This document shows positions 1 through 11,384 of a stretch of DNA of 64,000 nucleotides, piece after piece (position 1 is the first letter of the stretch; each line of letters starts with the position of its first letter). The notes under the pieces are model-generated. The model saw nothing but the letters and a program-made list of their open reading frames with translations. It had not been told where the DNA came from and made no database searches. This stretch comes from Dermanyssus gallinae (lineage: Eukaryota; Arthropoda; Arachnida; Mesostigmata; Dermanyssidae). The position numbers were made by a program, and so were the translations under genes. The DNA lies in assembly GCA_003439945.1 (NCBI GenBank), contig QVRM01000283.1:844001-908000 (forward strand). The letters are read 5' to 3'.

Positions 1-391
1 TGCTCTATATCGTACATTTGTGAGCAATGTCTATGTGCTAGAGCGTTTCGCTAAGATGATGCGCTTAAAACACCTGGCGACCAATGGGTTCTAAAACAGT
101 TTTTCCCCTTTGCATTGACACGTAAACTTTGACCACTATCATGTGATAAATAAAGGCAGCTGTTATGTTATATAGAAGTTGGATGTGGATGCAGGTAAGC
201 GCGCAGTCAATAAACAATTTGGTTTCAATAACGAATAAACGAAGCCTTGATGAGAGCCACCGGTCACTACCACGAATTATTGATTTCCTGTTGCGGCAGA
301 ACCTGAGAAGAAAAAAGCTGTACCGGCCAAATGCCGCCAGACGTGGTAGTATACATCTCAAACAGCAATCAGTGGTGATTTTTAGACTTTT

Positions 392-395
<4 letters not shown>
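1..395. other. No gene recognised
   Basis: AT-rich sequence without a convincing coding exon, transposon motif or RNA gene. It ends at a (TA)n tract. Confidence 0.5.

Positions 396-443
<48 letters not shown>
396..443. repeat. (TA)n microsatellite
   Basis: Uninterrupted TA dinucleotide array of about 48 bp, directly next to the 60-bp unit described at 444-503. Confidence 0.95.
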
Positions 444-445
<2 letters not shown>

Positions 446-503
446 CGAGCACTACCGAGTGTGCAAACGTATTGTAAATAGTTAATAAATAATCACAATA
501 TTT
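444..503 (+). repeat. 60-bp unit flanked by (TA)n on both sides, copy 1
   Basis: A 60-bp segment beginning GGCGAGCACT, with (TA)n directly on the left (396-443) and right (504-519). The reverse complement of 15174-15236 matches it with only about four or five mismatches, and that copy is also flanked by TA arrays on both sides. Two copies about 15 kb apart, in opposite orientation and with the same boundary type, suggest a small mobile or duplicated unit that includes or targets TA arrays. No coding potential is seen. Confidence 0.7.
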
Positions 504-831
504 TATATATATATATATAGACAATAACTTTCACAAAAAAACATAGGAAATGTCAAGGAAAGTTGAGACGGAACGTTCTCACCATCGTCATAATACCTTT
601 AACTATTATGAGGCCCAAAATGCACTTTGGACTCGCCGGGAACACACATATTGGTATAATCTCAAGTGGCACTCGACAAAGCCGCTGATCGCTCGGTGAA
701 CGATTACTGTAAGCATCGCTGCGAGCAAGCTTTAATATTACCCGAGATTGCATTTTAGTATGTGCAATGCAGCACAAATACATTTATTTATCTATATTTA
801 GAGCAAATATATTTTTCTGTTCTAAAACGCG

Positions 832-833
<2 letters not shown>
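504..833. other. No gene recognised
   Basis: Short TA tract (504-519), then unremarkable AT-rich sequence. No exon or transposon motif seen. Confidence 0.5.

Positions 834-883
<50 letters not shown>
834..883. repeat. (TA)n microsatellite
   Basis: About 50 bp of uninterrupted TA dinucleotides. Confidence 0.95.
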
Positions 884-887
<4 letters not shown>

Positions 888-1564
888 CAAGTTTTTTTGT
901 TTTTAAGTGCGTTTTATTTACAGTATCTTCTGTGTATTACAACGTTATAGTCGTGTAGTTTAAGTAAGCATGTTTATTCAGGTATTACCTTATCTTCCAA
1001 CTTAAGTACAGTCATTAATAGTACTATCTGTACCACAACTGTACATATCCATATAGTTTTATCACACGATGTAAACTGATGAGCACAACTTTTAAACCAA
1101 ATAGCCGAAAAACAAGTGCATTATCATCGTATTTTCATCGGAAAGAATGGCATAATTATTTATTATAATAATTAATGATAGAGTTATAATGATCAAACAC
1201 GCATCCAATAGTGGCTACGTCATAGTTCTGTTTGTGCCGTATGCTGCTGGATTATAACTTAAGATTATAGGACGCTTGGATACTAACTCTAGAATAAAAA
1301 TAAACATAGAAAGTCATCTATATGATCGGAACCCGTACCTTATGCACTCGGATGGTCAAATCAACGATTTCTAGGTAGACATGCTTGCAGTTCCTTTCTT
1401 TATGTACGAAAGTCAACTGAGGAAATGCATTATTTCCCCCCGAAGCAGAAGTATTTTGTTTATTTGTTCTACATAATTTGTATGTAGACATATTTATGAT
1501 GTAAACATTTAATTTCTCCAAACTTCCTTACGCTTCTTGCGCAAGGAAAACATCGTAAACCAGG

Positions 1565-1567
<3 letters not shown>
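884..1567. other. No gene recognised
   Basis: AT-rich sequence; no exon, transposase or retroelement motif seen on either strand. Confidence 0.5.

Positions 1568-1611
<44 letters not shown>
1568..1611. repeat. (TA)n microsatellite
   Basis: About 44 bp of TA dinucleotides. Confidence 0.95.
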
Positions 1612-1614
<3 letters not shown>

Positions 1615-1689
1615 ATTTTTATTAATAACCCAAAACCAGTAACGATATGTGTGCCGGTGTGTCGTCGCAGAATCTAATAATTATTTGCC

Positions 1690-2126
1690 CCGAATTGGCG
1701 ATTTCCGTATAGGCAAAAAGAGCGGTCATAAAACTTTTGGTGTTGGATCTGCCTTGTTTAAGCTTCTTCGACTCGCACTTTAAATGCACTACTGAAAAGA
1801 TTGGGCTTTGGTCTCGATGTCATAATCACGTACCCAAGACTCATATCCTGTAATTAATCTCGGAGGCAATTTAGGGTCTTCTGCTACAGCTTAAAGATCC
1901 AATTCGGACACTTCCCGACAGACGTTAATTTGCTACAAATTCACTTTTTTGGAACAAACGTCGTTGGCAGTCTTCTGAAGCATAATATATGGGTCAAGGC
2001 TGCGAAATTGTCCATTGCGAAATCGACGGTATCAAGTTTACATGATGTTTCGGGACACTGCTTGATCACCATAAGCAGTTTGTAACATTTCCGCCATGGT
2101 AGAACATATGATTTGGTTTTTAACAC
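1690..2126 (-). pseudogene. mariner-family transposase remnant (central part)
   Basis: Read on the minus strand and allowing frame changes, this gives an RRLPTTFVPK-like stretch, then a VCRE...AEDPKL segment, then GYESWVRDYDIETKAQS. In mariner (DD34D) transposases that last block is the conserved part around the first catalytic Asp, normally GDESW. Here the residue before E is Tyr, so the catalytic Asp is lost. Stops and frameshifts interrupt the frame, and no terminal inverted repeats were found. A second copy of the same block lies at 33975-34205. DNA transposon fossil, not functional. Confidence 0.75.
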
Positions 2127-2244
2127 AGAACTTAATGCAGATTTATTGTTCCTCCACTTTCGGAGGAAATATGGCTTTTGTGTAGCACAGAAATGGCGCT
2201 TCTAAGCAAAATAAAGCGGAGGTGTATGGTGGATTTGATCTATG

Positions 2245-2388
<144 letters not shown>

Positions 2389-2571
2389 CAGAGAGAAGTA
2401 TCTTATGAGCGAAAATTAAGAAAAAAAGTTGAACATTAGTAATCAATAAATGAGTCAATCGTTGTTGTTACTTACACCTGACCACCACGCGTTCGCATAA
2501 AAAAAAAGTTGTATCTTTTATATTAAAATTAAATAAATATAAAAAACAAACATAAATATTAAAATACTTAC

Positions 2572-2763
2572 GGGTATGGTTGCCTCAATAAGATTCAGCA
2601 GGATGCATTCTGTCTTTGGTATGCCCTTTCTGTGGTCGTAGGCGTAATAAGAGAAGTTTTGAGCCGCGAGTGGAGAGCTCATTAAATATAAGAGTAAGAT
2701 CAGACAAAAGTCAAGACGACCAGCCGCCAGGTTGTCGTTGTAACGCGCGCATTTTTTGAACAA
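2572..2763 (-). CDS. Putative coding exon with hydrophobic signal-like stretch
   Basis: An open frame on the minus strand runs into a strong splice donor: the coding end (…ATACCC) is followed by GTAAGTATTT starting at 2571. The peptide has a hydrophobic run (LDFCLILLLYLMSSPLA) followed by a polar part (QNFSYYAYDHRKGIP), which resembles a signal peptide and the start of a secreted or membrane protein. The only in-frame ATG lies inside the hydrophobic run; upstream the frame is open only to a stop near 2788, so the exon may begin at a splice acceptor instead. The sequence to the right (2764-3560) is richer in GC, as a promoter or 5' UTR could be. I do not recognise the protein, and its other exons would lie to the left, perhaps outside the window. 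Confidence 0.3.
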
Positions 2764-3560
2764 TTCGACCTGGCTGATGATCGAGTTTCAGGCGACAACA
2801 CCCGTTGGCGCCGGTCACGGCCGGCAGTTCCAGACGGTTATCGCCGCCTGTTTCCGCTTCTCATCAGCAGGCGACATCAACGCATGCAAGCAAGCAAGCA
2901 AGCATGTAGTTCGTCGCGCGCGTAACTGAAGCGGACCAATGTAGTAGCCGTAGTCGAAGCGGAGCTAAATGGGAGACAACGTGGTGTTGGTTGGGTGGTG
3001 TTTGTCGAGCAGAGCAGGTCGGGTGTGACGGAACCGTTCGAGTCGTCGTCATGCTCGGAGTGCTCGAAATACTAAGAAAAAATGCATCTCTGATAGCACC
3101 AGAGTTGTACAATGACAGCTACAACCACAGCGAAGACAACAACAACAAAAGAGTCTAGCCGCAAACATGGCACGTGATGCCGGGGTGACATCGTTGGTAG
3201 TACGCAGTAGAAATGACGTCTATATTGTTATTATTATTATTATTATTTGTCCATATTATCTGATATGGCAACTAATTATGATGCGGTCGATGTGAACCCG
3301 AGGTAGTAACGCGAAAATGACGCTGCGATCGCTGTTGTTGGTGATATCGGTGATACGCACACTAGGTAGATGATGCTACTGCTAAATAGTGATTATGATG
3401 GCAAGCTAAGCCAGCGAGAAGCAGGCGTATCAATGAATGGAGAGACCAGCTTCACATAGATTATTGAGATACCGGCACGATGATGTCATGCGAAGATATG
3501 GCGATTGGGGGCACAGTCCATCGACTGTTTTAGTTACCGTTGTTGTGATACGGGGCGGAA
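2764..3560. other. GC-richer stretch, no gene recognised
   Basis: Markedly less AT-rich than its surroundings. Contains a short (CAAG)n run near 2886-2903 and a (TTA)n run near 3223-3246. It could be the promoter or 5' UTR of the putative minus-strand exon at 2572-2763; nothing else can be supported. Confidence 0.35.
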
Positions 3561-3840
3561 GAAGCCGGTCAGGTTTGCACTGCTCGTCGGAGAGCAGCAG
3601 TTAGGTCCGCAAGGTAATCTCCACCCCCCGGAATGGCAGGAATGGCGCAGCCAAGGCGCATAAAGTTCTCGAAAAGCCAGACTTCTCTTCTAAGACGTCT
3701 AAAAACTGCCGAGAATTTCCGAGCCTGCGAGGGTGGGATGGTACCCGGTAGAAGTGGGTTTGTCAATCGCACACTGGTCACCGTTAGCTGCTAGCGACGT
3801 ATATGCATCGTGCCTCGCCAAAACCTCTCAAATAAAGAAA
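3560..3840 (+). repeat. Unnamed interspersed repeat, copy 1
   Basis: The part from about 3700 (TTCCGAGCCTG, G-rich stretch, GTGGGTTT, CACACTGGTCA, then CCAAAACCTC and an A-rich end) matches 11655-11795 and 60920-61045 on the same strand, and more weakly 25318-25410. The order of short conserved words is the same in all. No coding frame and no tRNA promoter boxes seen; it could be the tail or UTR of a retroelement. Confidence 0.6.
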
Positions 3841-4349
3841 ACAAGTCTGCATTGTTTGATGTGTTGGGTCGGACGGGAGAATAGCCAGCACCCACTCGGA
3901 CCCCGTCGATCTCCGTCACAGCAATATGACCCGGGATTCCCTCGATATGTTTTTGGTCTAAAGCTTTGTTCCGTTTCATGCTCCACTGAGTCCAGGCGGG
4001 GTCGGCGCAAAGTTCAAGCAGGTCAAGAACGTACGGAGGATATTGGAACTCTTTTAAGGATAATCGTGTCCGCTTTACAAAAATAAATTACTGTCGTAAT
4101 AAACATGGGGTGCTGTTTTTTTCAGAAATTATTGTCGCACCAAAAGCAATCACTGCAAAATTGGCCAACCGAAACAAAAATGCCAGAGGTCATCAGCAAT
4201 ATCTCAATTTTGAGATAGTGGCCGTACTGTTTTAGATTAGCCCACATTTGATATATATATACACATAAATAGACATTATTTACAATATGAACTTTTCACA
4301 ATTCGTTAGTTTCAAGTTTCATACAAGTGCAGTCAGTTTACAAATCATT
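3841..4349. other. No gene recognised
   Basis: No coding exon or transposon motif supported. A short TA run lies near 4252-4262. Confidence 0.5.
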
Positions 4350-5280
4350 TTTCATTCAAGTATTTCCGCAGTTAACGTTTTCAATACATAGTGTTCTGGC
4401 CGTTCACCACAAAAACGTTTTGCCGAAGAAAACATTTTATTTATATCTGTATTGGAAATTTGATTTGTGCTACTGTTTCTAAGATTATTTGGGCGAACGT
4501 TAAAATATAGGAATACATTTGATAAGTTTAAAACACGGTTGCACATACGTCCGCGCTAGACTGCAATTCCCAAATAGGGTTTATCACATTGGAACAACGA
4601 CCAATGCTACATCTCAATTTCCACTTTCAATTGCTTTATTGTAATTATTAATAGCCAAAACTAACAATCATATGTACAGTTTTGCACAACCAAAATATGA
4701 TTACGTATTATGTAAAATGTATAATCATTTATTATAAAACAACGATATATGGTATTACATATTAGACCAGTTGATTGGCTGACTTGTGTGATATGAGTGC
4801 TTAAATCCAATCTTTTTATCACAGTGACCCCAAGGTCCCAAAATCTATTTGAAATAGGGATAGCCTCCCTATGTAGCATGTAGTTATGGACCTCGTTTAC
4901 ATAAACTATTACACAATTCGACAGAGATATAGTCACTGCATTATCTAAAAAAATTTAGAAACTGCATCGAACTCTGTAGTATTTGTCGTTCGTCAGCGGT
5001 ATATAGAGGACCCGTATAGTTTTGCATCTTTGGCACAAAGCTTATTTTTTTTATCGATTATTCGGGACTGATGTTGTTATGAGCTAAAGTAAAGGTACAA
5101 AGTAACAATAACAAAAAGTGGACCAAGGCTTGATTCTTAAGGAAGGCCAGAGGGGCATGTTCCGACTTACTAATGCTATTGTTGACACGGACACTGAATT
5201 TTCTACAAGTAATCCATGATTTAGAGAGATCATCAAGTTTATGCATTAGCTTTACATGCATTGCTCTATCAAACAATTCG
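4350..5280 (-). pseudogene. CR1/Jockey-like non-LTR retrotransposon RT remnant
   Basis: Three successive minus-strand open pieces form the second half of a reverse transcriptase. At 5276-5058 there is SWITCRKFSVRVNNSIS followed by a decayed PQGS...LGPLL-type region (ALVHFLLLLLC). At 4936-4661 there is the post-YADD block with DLGVTVIKRLDLSTHI. At 4546-4352 there is a tail with RPNNLRNSSTNQIS. The order fits the CR1/Jockey type. The YADD motif is not readable between the pieces and the frame changes, so it is dead. Similar sequence in the opposite orientation lies at 8048-9290. Confidence 0.7.
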
Positions 5281-5321
5281 GTGAATCAAAATGTATATCG
5301 GGAATAATTGTCGACAGAATT

Positions 5322-5790
5322 CTACGGACAAATTAAAATTGTTCCCCAGCGAGGTCGACGGGAGTCGTTTGTATACACATCTACGGGTTCGAGAACACAA
5401 GTGTAGCCAGAAGACCTTAGAGCACGGGCTAGGGTATTATTATACAATGCAGCGTATCTCGTTGTATGGCCTAAGCTGCGGATGCAGGATAAGCCTTGGT
5501 GCATTAGGGGTGAGACCTTCTCGCCACAGCTGCGCTCATGTTCCTCGACTAGAGGAATCCCAAGGCGAAAACCAACGCAGATCCTGACGATAGACTCATC
5601 TAAGAGAGTTCCAAAGGGGGCACTCGGTAGAGCATTGAGCCATGCACCAGCTCCACTAGCTGAAACTGCTCGAAGCCATGCCATTTGTCCACCTCGTCTT
5701 CTGCTGAACTGAGAAGATTGGCTAGTTGTATATCCTCCAACGGCGCGGTCCAGCTTGCCTTCGGCGCACCCGACATGTACACATATATCG
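5322..5790 (-). pseudogene. R2-type endonuclease tail (REL family), copy 1
   Basis: On the minus strand, GAGAWLNALPSAPFGTLLD is followed by a decayed Cys/His finger, then ALARALRSSGYTCVLEP. These blocks have the same order as in the best copy at 13925-14540. The PD of the catalytic signature is degraded (RRPRWG), and the frame shifts near 5600. A dead fragment of the retrotransposon family whose tail carries a restriction-enzyme-like nuclease. Confidence 0.75.
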
Positions 5791-5884
5791 GGTGCGCCAG
5801 CTAAATCGGAACAAGCTTGCGCCCCACCAGGAGACTACAAAATGACCCTGTTTGCCCTGTTGTTGATGTTTAGTATCATTGCGT

Positions 5885-6056
5885 CGAGCCCGGTGGCGTA
5901 GCGCATTCGCCTGCGCCTGGCGACCGGAGGAGACACATAGCAGGTGCGCGGGTTCGAGCCCCATCGTTGCACATTTGTATTTATCTACCCTCTATGAAGC
6001 AATGCGAAAAGCAGTCCCGTGAACGTGAAATCTTGACTAGGGGTCAGCCCGAAAAT
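5885..6056 (+). repeat. tRNA-derived SINE, copy 1
   Basis: Begins with a tRNA-like head: an A-box-like GGTGGCGTAGCGCA and a perfect B-box core GGGTTCGAGCC at about 5940-5950, which together form an RNA polymerase III internal promoter. A non-tRNA body follows (TTGCACATTTGTATT … GAACGTGAAATCTTG … GCCCGAAAAT). 54110-54281 matches over the whole length, so this is a transposed family. tRNA-derived SINEs (Ruka) are known from ticks; I cannot say whether this is the same family. Confidence 0.85.
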
Positions 6057-6099
6057 AATCATTGTGTTTGTCGGAACCTGTAGATCACATTCAACGCAA

Positions 6100-7090
6100 T
6101 CATAATGACAAAGGCCCGTATTCTAGGTCCGGAATTGGAGCGCAGAGTGGCAGTGGTAGATTCGCTTAGTGCCGGCAGGAGCATAGACGAGATTATATCC
6201 TTCTTCAACTATCCCAGAAGTACTATGCAAGGCATCGCTAAGAGGCCCACAGAAGTCAAAGGAAGCTTCTGGGAGTGCACTAAGGAAAATTCACGACAGA
6301 CCGAGGCCCATGAGGACTCTCGTGATTGTAAATTTTTGATATGATTTGTGATAATCCCGGAACTTCGCTGAGGAAACACGCAGAACTACTAGTAATGAGT
6401 CAGATACAATGCGCCGGATTGCAGAGGAGGATTTGCACGACGTTTTGAACGCACGTCGCTCGTTCTGAGTTGCTTCTGTGTTCGCTCAAAGATGAGGCTG
6501 CCGGGCGTCTTTGATTCTTGTCAGATTATTTTTTACGTTGGACGCCAATTTGAACAAGAGAAATAACCGGTGCGTTGCCCACTGCCACGACGAGCTGCCG
6601 GTGACTGAAATAACCGAGTTTCCGGCCAGGATGCAAGTGTTGAGTATGATGACAGGTGAAGGGAACAATATGCTGCCACACTTCTTTAAAAAGGGTAAAA
6701 TGCTCACAGTGGAGCCTTACCATAGACTTTGAGTGACTGTTGTGTAGCCGTGGATTGACCGCGTTCCGACTGTACGGCTGAACGTTTCTCGGCAAGACGG
6801 CGCGCCCACTCACACGAGCCAGTTGGTGCAAAACTGGCCGCAACTTGAACATGGTTTAGCCGACACTGTTTTGGCCACCAGTCCATATTTAATTGGACTG
6901 GGTTGCTTGTGTTAGGGTAAGTGGCGCGAGGCTCTAACAAGTTTCCACACCCTAATAGTTCATCACCGCATACTGCCATTTTGTCACCGTTTGAGAAATT
7001 ATCCCGGGACAATCTGCAACAGTCCTACACGCAGTTTCAGCCTCGACCTAAAGATGTTATGAAAGCAAACAGCGAGTACATTGAATAAAC
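6100..7090 (+). pseudogene. Degraded Tc1/mariner-superfamily transposon
   Basis: Starts with an open N-terminal part (6105) having a helix-turn-helix-like stretch (LSAGRSIDEIISFFNYPRST). After several frame changes, NVSRQDGAPTHTSQ appears near 6780-6830: the QDGAP.HT block around the second catalytic Asp of Tc1/mariner enzymes. A tail FQPRPKDVMKANSEYIE with a stop ends near 7087, the usual C-terminal pattern. The catalytic core has many stops and shifts; no terminal repeats were identified. Inactive. A different lineage from the mariner remnants at 1690 and 33975. Confidence 0.75.
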
Positions 7091-7358
7091 AGACGCGCGA
7101 TAGCGACAGGAAATTGTGCTGATCGTGTTTGGCTTAGATTCCATGAGGTTGTTTCATATGATTTATGATATTACGTAATACTTGGTTTAAAGAACAACTT
7201 TATTATTTAGCAGATGTGAGGTTCGGCATGCACATTGCCGAGACAGCCTCAGTTGGGTCGCATTTGGGCAGTCTCACTATAAGAGCATTTTTATCCAGAA
7301 AGTTAAGTACTATGTATATTGTGCTAGTACTATTCTATGGTGGAGCATAACCCTTCAT

Positions 7359-7470
7359 ACTCTCCCCAGAGCTCCTTTTGAAACACTGCTGGTTGAAAAG
7401 AGTACTTGGATTGGGGTTGGTCTACGCTTAGGCGCCGACTTAGTAGACTTAGGAGGCCATGTGGCACTAA
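7359..7470 (+). pseudogene. R2-type endonuclease tail (REL family), fragment
   Basis: A short plus-strand stretch reads TLPRAPFETLLVEKSTWI then GVGLRLGADLVDLGGHV, matching the block just before the Cys/His finger of the other REL copies (…GTLLDDETTRIS…GLRLGVDLV…). No finger or nuclease signature follows. Confidence 0.6.
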
Positions 7471-8047
7471 AAGCTCAATCGTTCACATGGTGCAAATGTT
7501 AGGCCAACCGGTTTACGTTAAATTAATACCTTCCTTGAAATTCTGTACTTTAAGGACACGTAAGTAAAATTGTTATGCCATTCTGTCACCTTGTCACATT
7601 TATGTTTCAGGAAGTCCAGGCATGCTTTTTGAGAAGGGATTCCAAGGGCTGAAATACTGCTAGAGAGGGGATAGTTCTCTCAACAGTCACTGAACTTCGT
7701 ATAGATTTAATCAACGGAAATTGGGAGACAATTTATTAAAAATCACACCTCGGAGCAGCGAACACCCGCACCGAATCCGACAATGTGAGGACTTCCGTCG
7801 GCTTCAACAATGTTTATTTTGACTAAGTTTAATTGTATTTTATTTAACTTTATATATGTGCTCGTAAGCATGTTTGCATGCGACACGTCAATACTTGGCT
7901 GATGACAACCTGCCTATATACAGAGTCATTTCAATTAATCGTATATATTCGAGGAAACTGTTTAGCTTGTTAATTTTGTTGAATTTGTTGTAATGAAATG
8001 GGAGCAAAAATGTCTTATTTATGCAATAACTAATTGTTGCTATATCG
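7471..8047. other. No gene recognised
   Basis: No supported exon or transposon motif. Confidence 0.45.
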
Positions 8048-9290
8048 ATGTGGCTGGCCGGACATCATCTCATAGAATGTGCGAGTTCTCTGGAAAGCTC
8101 TGCTTTGTCTGAAAGACATCCAACTTCGGCTAGCGAAGAGCTAGTTCTCCCGACCACTCGATCTGACGCCTTTGTCAACATTGACATCCGCGGCACCACA
8201 CTTAGTTCTGATCACAAGCTCATCTTTGTGCATTTCAAAATTTACGTTATCAAATCAATTCAACTGCTATGTAGATTCAACGTTTAGGAAATTAACACTA
8301 AGATAATACCCAACATGTTAACATTTTTAGACTGCCATGATGTTAGAGAGATGTACAGTAAGTTTACGCCGTGCTGTCATATTTAATCGGAGCCTTCACT
8401 ACTAATATGATCGATTTGCGCTTATATGTAGCCTGTCTCGAACGACTTATCTCCTCGTATCCAGGCTCTGCCCCTTTGACTGCATACAATGAACAAACTC
8501 CTAAAAACAACAAAGCGACTTCTTCTCATCATGTCCCAGACTCATCTTGCGCCTCAACAGCAATGAGTGTCCACCAACCTTGCAACCAGCCTTGCACCCG
8601 GCATCGACAAAGGAAGCGAAGGCTGAACTACTAGCATCTCATTTTTCGTTTCTGTTCAACCCTGTTCCAGTAACCTCCGCCTTATCCATGTTGTCGTCTT
8701 TTTCAGAAGTCTAACTGGAAAATGCAGTACGCACCGTTTTTGATTTAGTCAGGCACATAAACAATTATATATCCGCTAAAAATAGTAGTAGGTTAAATAG
8801 TTAGCGTATTTCGACACACATTTGTGCTGTAGCGTTTTACTTTCACGCAAGTGTTAGAAAAAAGGGTTTGTACATAAAGGCCAACAGGGATTTTCATTGT
8901 ATGTGTGTCGACCGGAAGATTACTTTGAATAGAGTCGATAATATACTTGTTGTTGACAAGATAAAGATGCTCCAGGGCCATCCACTCCGCATCTGCGCTG
9001 CAGTCCGCTGTCGACGGAACAACATGTCTCTGGTGCAGTGACAATGAGGTGGAGCTCTCCGTTCCGAAATGTCGTGAAATACAACATAGCTCTCTTAAAT
9101 TGGACTATCAGCTCAACGGGTCAACACTGCCTACCGCAAATATTGCCCGGGACCTAGTTGTATTAATGCAAACGTTCTTTGCACACATCAGAGGGCTAGT
9201 CAAATCTACATATGTACTTGCAAACATGCTATTCCGTTGTCTCATCGTTGATTTGCAATGGTGTATATTCCTCTGTATATTATAAACAGA
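8048..9290 (+). pseudogene. CR1/Jockey-like non-LTR RT remnant
   Basis: Pieces of one element on the plus strand. Near 8200 there is SDHKLIFVHF, as at the end of an APE endonuclease. Near 8610-8700 there is KEAKAELLASHFSFLF, the linker before RT. Near 9049-9250 there is a post-YADD block with LSVPKCREIQHS, YQLNGSTLPTANIARDL and ANMLFRC. Much of the RT core is missing or shifted. The last block is recognisably like the minus-strand remnant at 4350-5280. Confidence 0.6.
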
Positions 9291-9508
9291 GGATAGATAA
9301 TTGTGTTATATGAACTTTTATATCGCTTAGATTCCTGAAACGGCTCTGTACAAGATGTGATATCGAGCCGAGGGCTGTTAACGTTCTGTCGCTCTCAACT
9401 TTATTTAATAACAACAACAACAAATGGTCACTATAATGTTTTATGAGCTCGAATCTTGTTGGCCTCTTCTTGGATGTGCGACTAAACAATCGTAGGCGTC
9501 AAATAATG

Positions 9509-9539
<31 letters not shown>

Positions 9540-9550
9540 TATCTATATTG
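9291..9550. other. No gene; (TA)n at 9509-9542
   Basis: No exon recognised. A TA array of about 34 bp lies immediately left of the short inverted repeat at 9551-9624. Confidence 0.6.
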
Positions 9551-9624
9551 GGTCTACAAAAGTTTTTTCGGTTTTTTTAATGATTCTCTACGGACAAAAC
9601 CGAAAAAACTTTGTTGTAGTCCTA
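9551..9624. repeat. Short inverted-repeat element (MITE-like)
   Basis: Left arm GTCTACAAAAGTTTTTTCGG is mirrored on the right by CCGAAAAAACTTTGTTGTAG with a spacer of about 20 bp. Both sides are bordered by TA-rich sequence. It looks like a very small non-autonomous DNA element or a foldback; no coding sequence. Confidence 0.6.
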
Positions 9625-10218
9625 TATATATATAGAGCATCCTGCATTTCGCCCTCCTTCCACTTTTTATTCGGTGCATATAGGCGCTTTCTATTCTATC
9701 CTATTCTAAGAAGCCGTGATGTTGTTTCCTCGCATCCGCACATTTGGTGACGTGGTGTCCGGCCAGCCGCACCGGTATAAGAATTTTTTTATTTCACTGT
9801 CAATCCAAATTAAAACAATCGTCTTCTTCTGAGCGCCAATATTGGTCGTTGCGTTCTTCAGCTTTTCGTACCAACGATTCAGAAATATCGAGCACTACGC
9901 TATTGCGGCTACTTGACCCTTTTATAAGTAGTCAGCAAGGTACTTGGTGGAGCTCTCTCGACTACTTTCACGGGTCGACACAAAAAGCCTACGCTTCGGC
10001 AACTTTATCGATCTCTTTGCATTTACACTTTTCTCTTTCACGTTTTTTTAAAGGGAAATTACTTAATAATTACCTGAAATTTGTTTTTCTAATGCTTACG
10101 ATAAGTGCTACCCTGCTTACTTTAAACATGGTAAGTTTGACGCACTAAGCGTCGCCTTTGCATGGAATTTGGTATGGCGCAGCCTGACGGGCGTCACTTC
10201 CTGGGAATGAACTACAAC
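9625..10218. other. No gene recognised (one long open frame, unsupported)
   Basis: An open frame of 134 codons lies at 9744-10148 on the plus strand, but it shows no family motif and no splice context I can defend. Confidence 0.4.
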
Positions 10219-10272
10219 GCTTATTGTGACGCCTTTTCGTGGCAACCCACGAAACGGCGTCACAATAGCGAA
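10219..10272. repeat. Inverted repeat / hairpin
   Basis: CGCTTATTGTGACGCCTTTT is mirrored by a second arm ending GCGTCACAATAGCG, separated by about four bases. Arms are about 25 bp with one bulge and one mismatch. It would form a stable stem-loop; no coding context. Confidence 0.75.
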
Positions 10273-11000
10273 GAACAAAAACAAGCATCGCTAAGCTAGA
10301 ATCTATGTTGGCCCATTCGTCCTGATTGCCATGGCAACGCATCGCTCTTTAGAACGGTGCGTTAGGTGTCCAAGGGCCTACATACTTTAATTCTCCCTGG
10401 TAAGCCCATTGTGTTTTTGTTAAGCGATCTAACACTGTCGAGGGATTGTTTAAACGAGGTAATGCATCTTCCAATCCTAATTTACCGATTAACAGTATCA
10501 ATAGTGCTCTTCTAAAGTATTTCAAATGCATATGCGTTTCGTAAATTATGCGCTTGTGCATTACCTACGATACATTTTATGAATCTGACCTTATACCAAG
10601 CCTCCCTTGACTAGACTTCACGTTTTGACAATCTTGCTCATACCTAGTTCTTGTCGACAACTTTGCCTTTTAGATAACCGTATGAAGTATTGTGAATGTG
10701 GCACATATCGTTTAACACTTTCCGATCTGACTATGATTCTGAGACTACACCACCGCTAATTGTTCAATGGGCAGACTTCAAGCATCATCTTGCCTACCAC
10801 CCTAGTGAGTTTACCAAAGGTTGTATCACTTGCTAAATGCGGAAATCAGCTGCGATGTTCTTTGTTTCAGTTCTGTCAGGCGTTGTCTTCAATTGACTAT
10901 GATGACGGTGCGCCGCAATCATATTTTGCTTATGATTGATTGATTGATTTATTGTTCGCTTGGCATGTATACCTAAATACACATGTCACCCTTTTATATC
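10273..11000. other. No gene recognised
   Basis: A minus-strand open frame at 10349-10561 has no family features I recognise. Nothing else supported. Confidence 0.45.
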
Positions 11001-11380
11001 AGGGGCGCTTAGAGCGGCAGCATATATATTACCTACGCATCCATATACTCCATGTCTACTTTAATACCTACTGAGTATTTGCTTTCCATTGCGACAACCT
11101 CTTCTTTGTAATATCGACCAGGCTATTTCTAACATTTGGTCCTGGAGCTAGGGCCTCCGACAGCTCTATATCTCCGCTCCCCCCTAAGGCTATACATTCT
11201 TTAATAATATGTTCGATTGATTCATTCTCTAGCCCACATGCTCGACATTCTGTACTTTGCCCCTCCTTATATTTAGCTCTATTTATCCTTGTATCCAACA
11301 ATCCTGCCCTAGCATCTGCCAATAGCCCACTCGCAGTCAATGTTCTGGCTTCTGCATCACCCTCTTCATCGTTAATTTCA
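11000..11380 (-). pseudogene. Non-LTR retrotransposon ORF2 C-terminal tail
   Basis: Minus-strand open stretch containing CRACGLENESIEHIIKEC, a C-X2-C-X9-H-X4-C zinc-knuckle-like tail as found at the end of Jockey-type ORF2 proteins. It is preceded by a LLADARAGLLDTRINRAKY segment. The RT itself is absent. Probably a 5'-truncated insertion, since only the 3' part is present. Confidence 0.65.
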
Positions 11381-11384
11381 GCGA

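Noticed and set aside
9744..10148. 134-codon open frame
   Set aside because: No recognisable domain, no splice sites that fit and no related copy in the window; cannot be told from chance.
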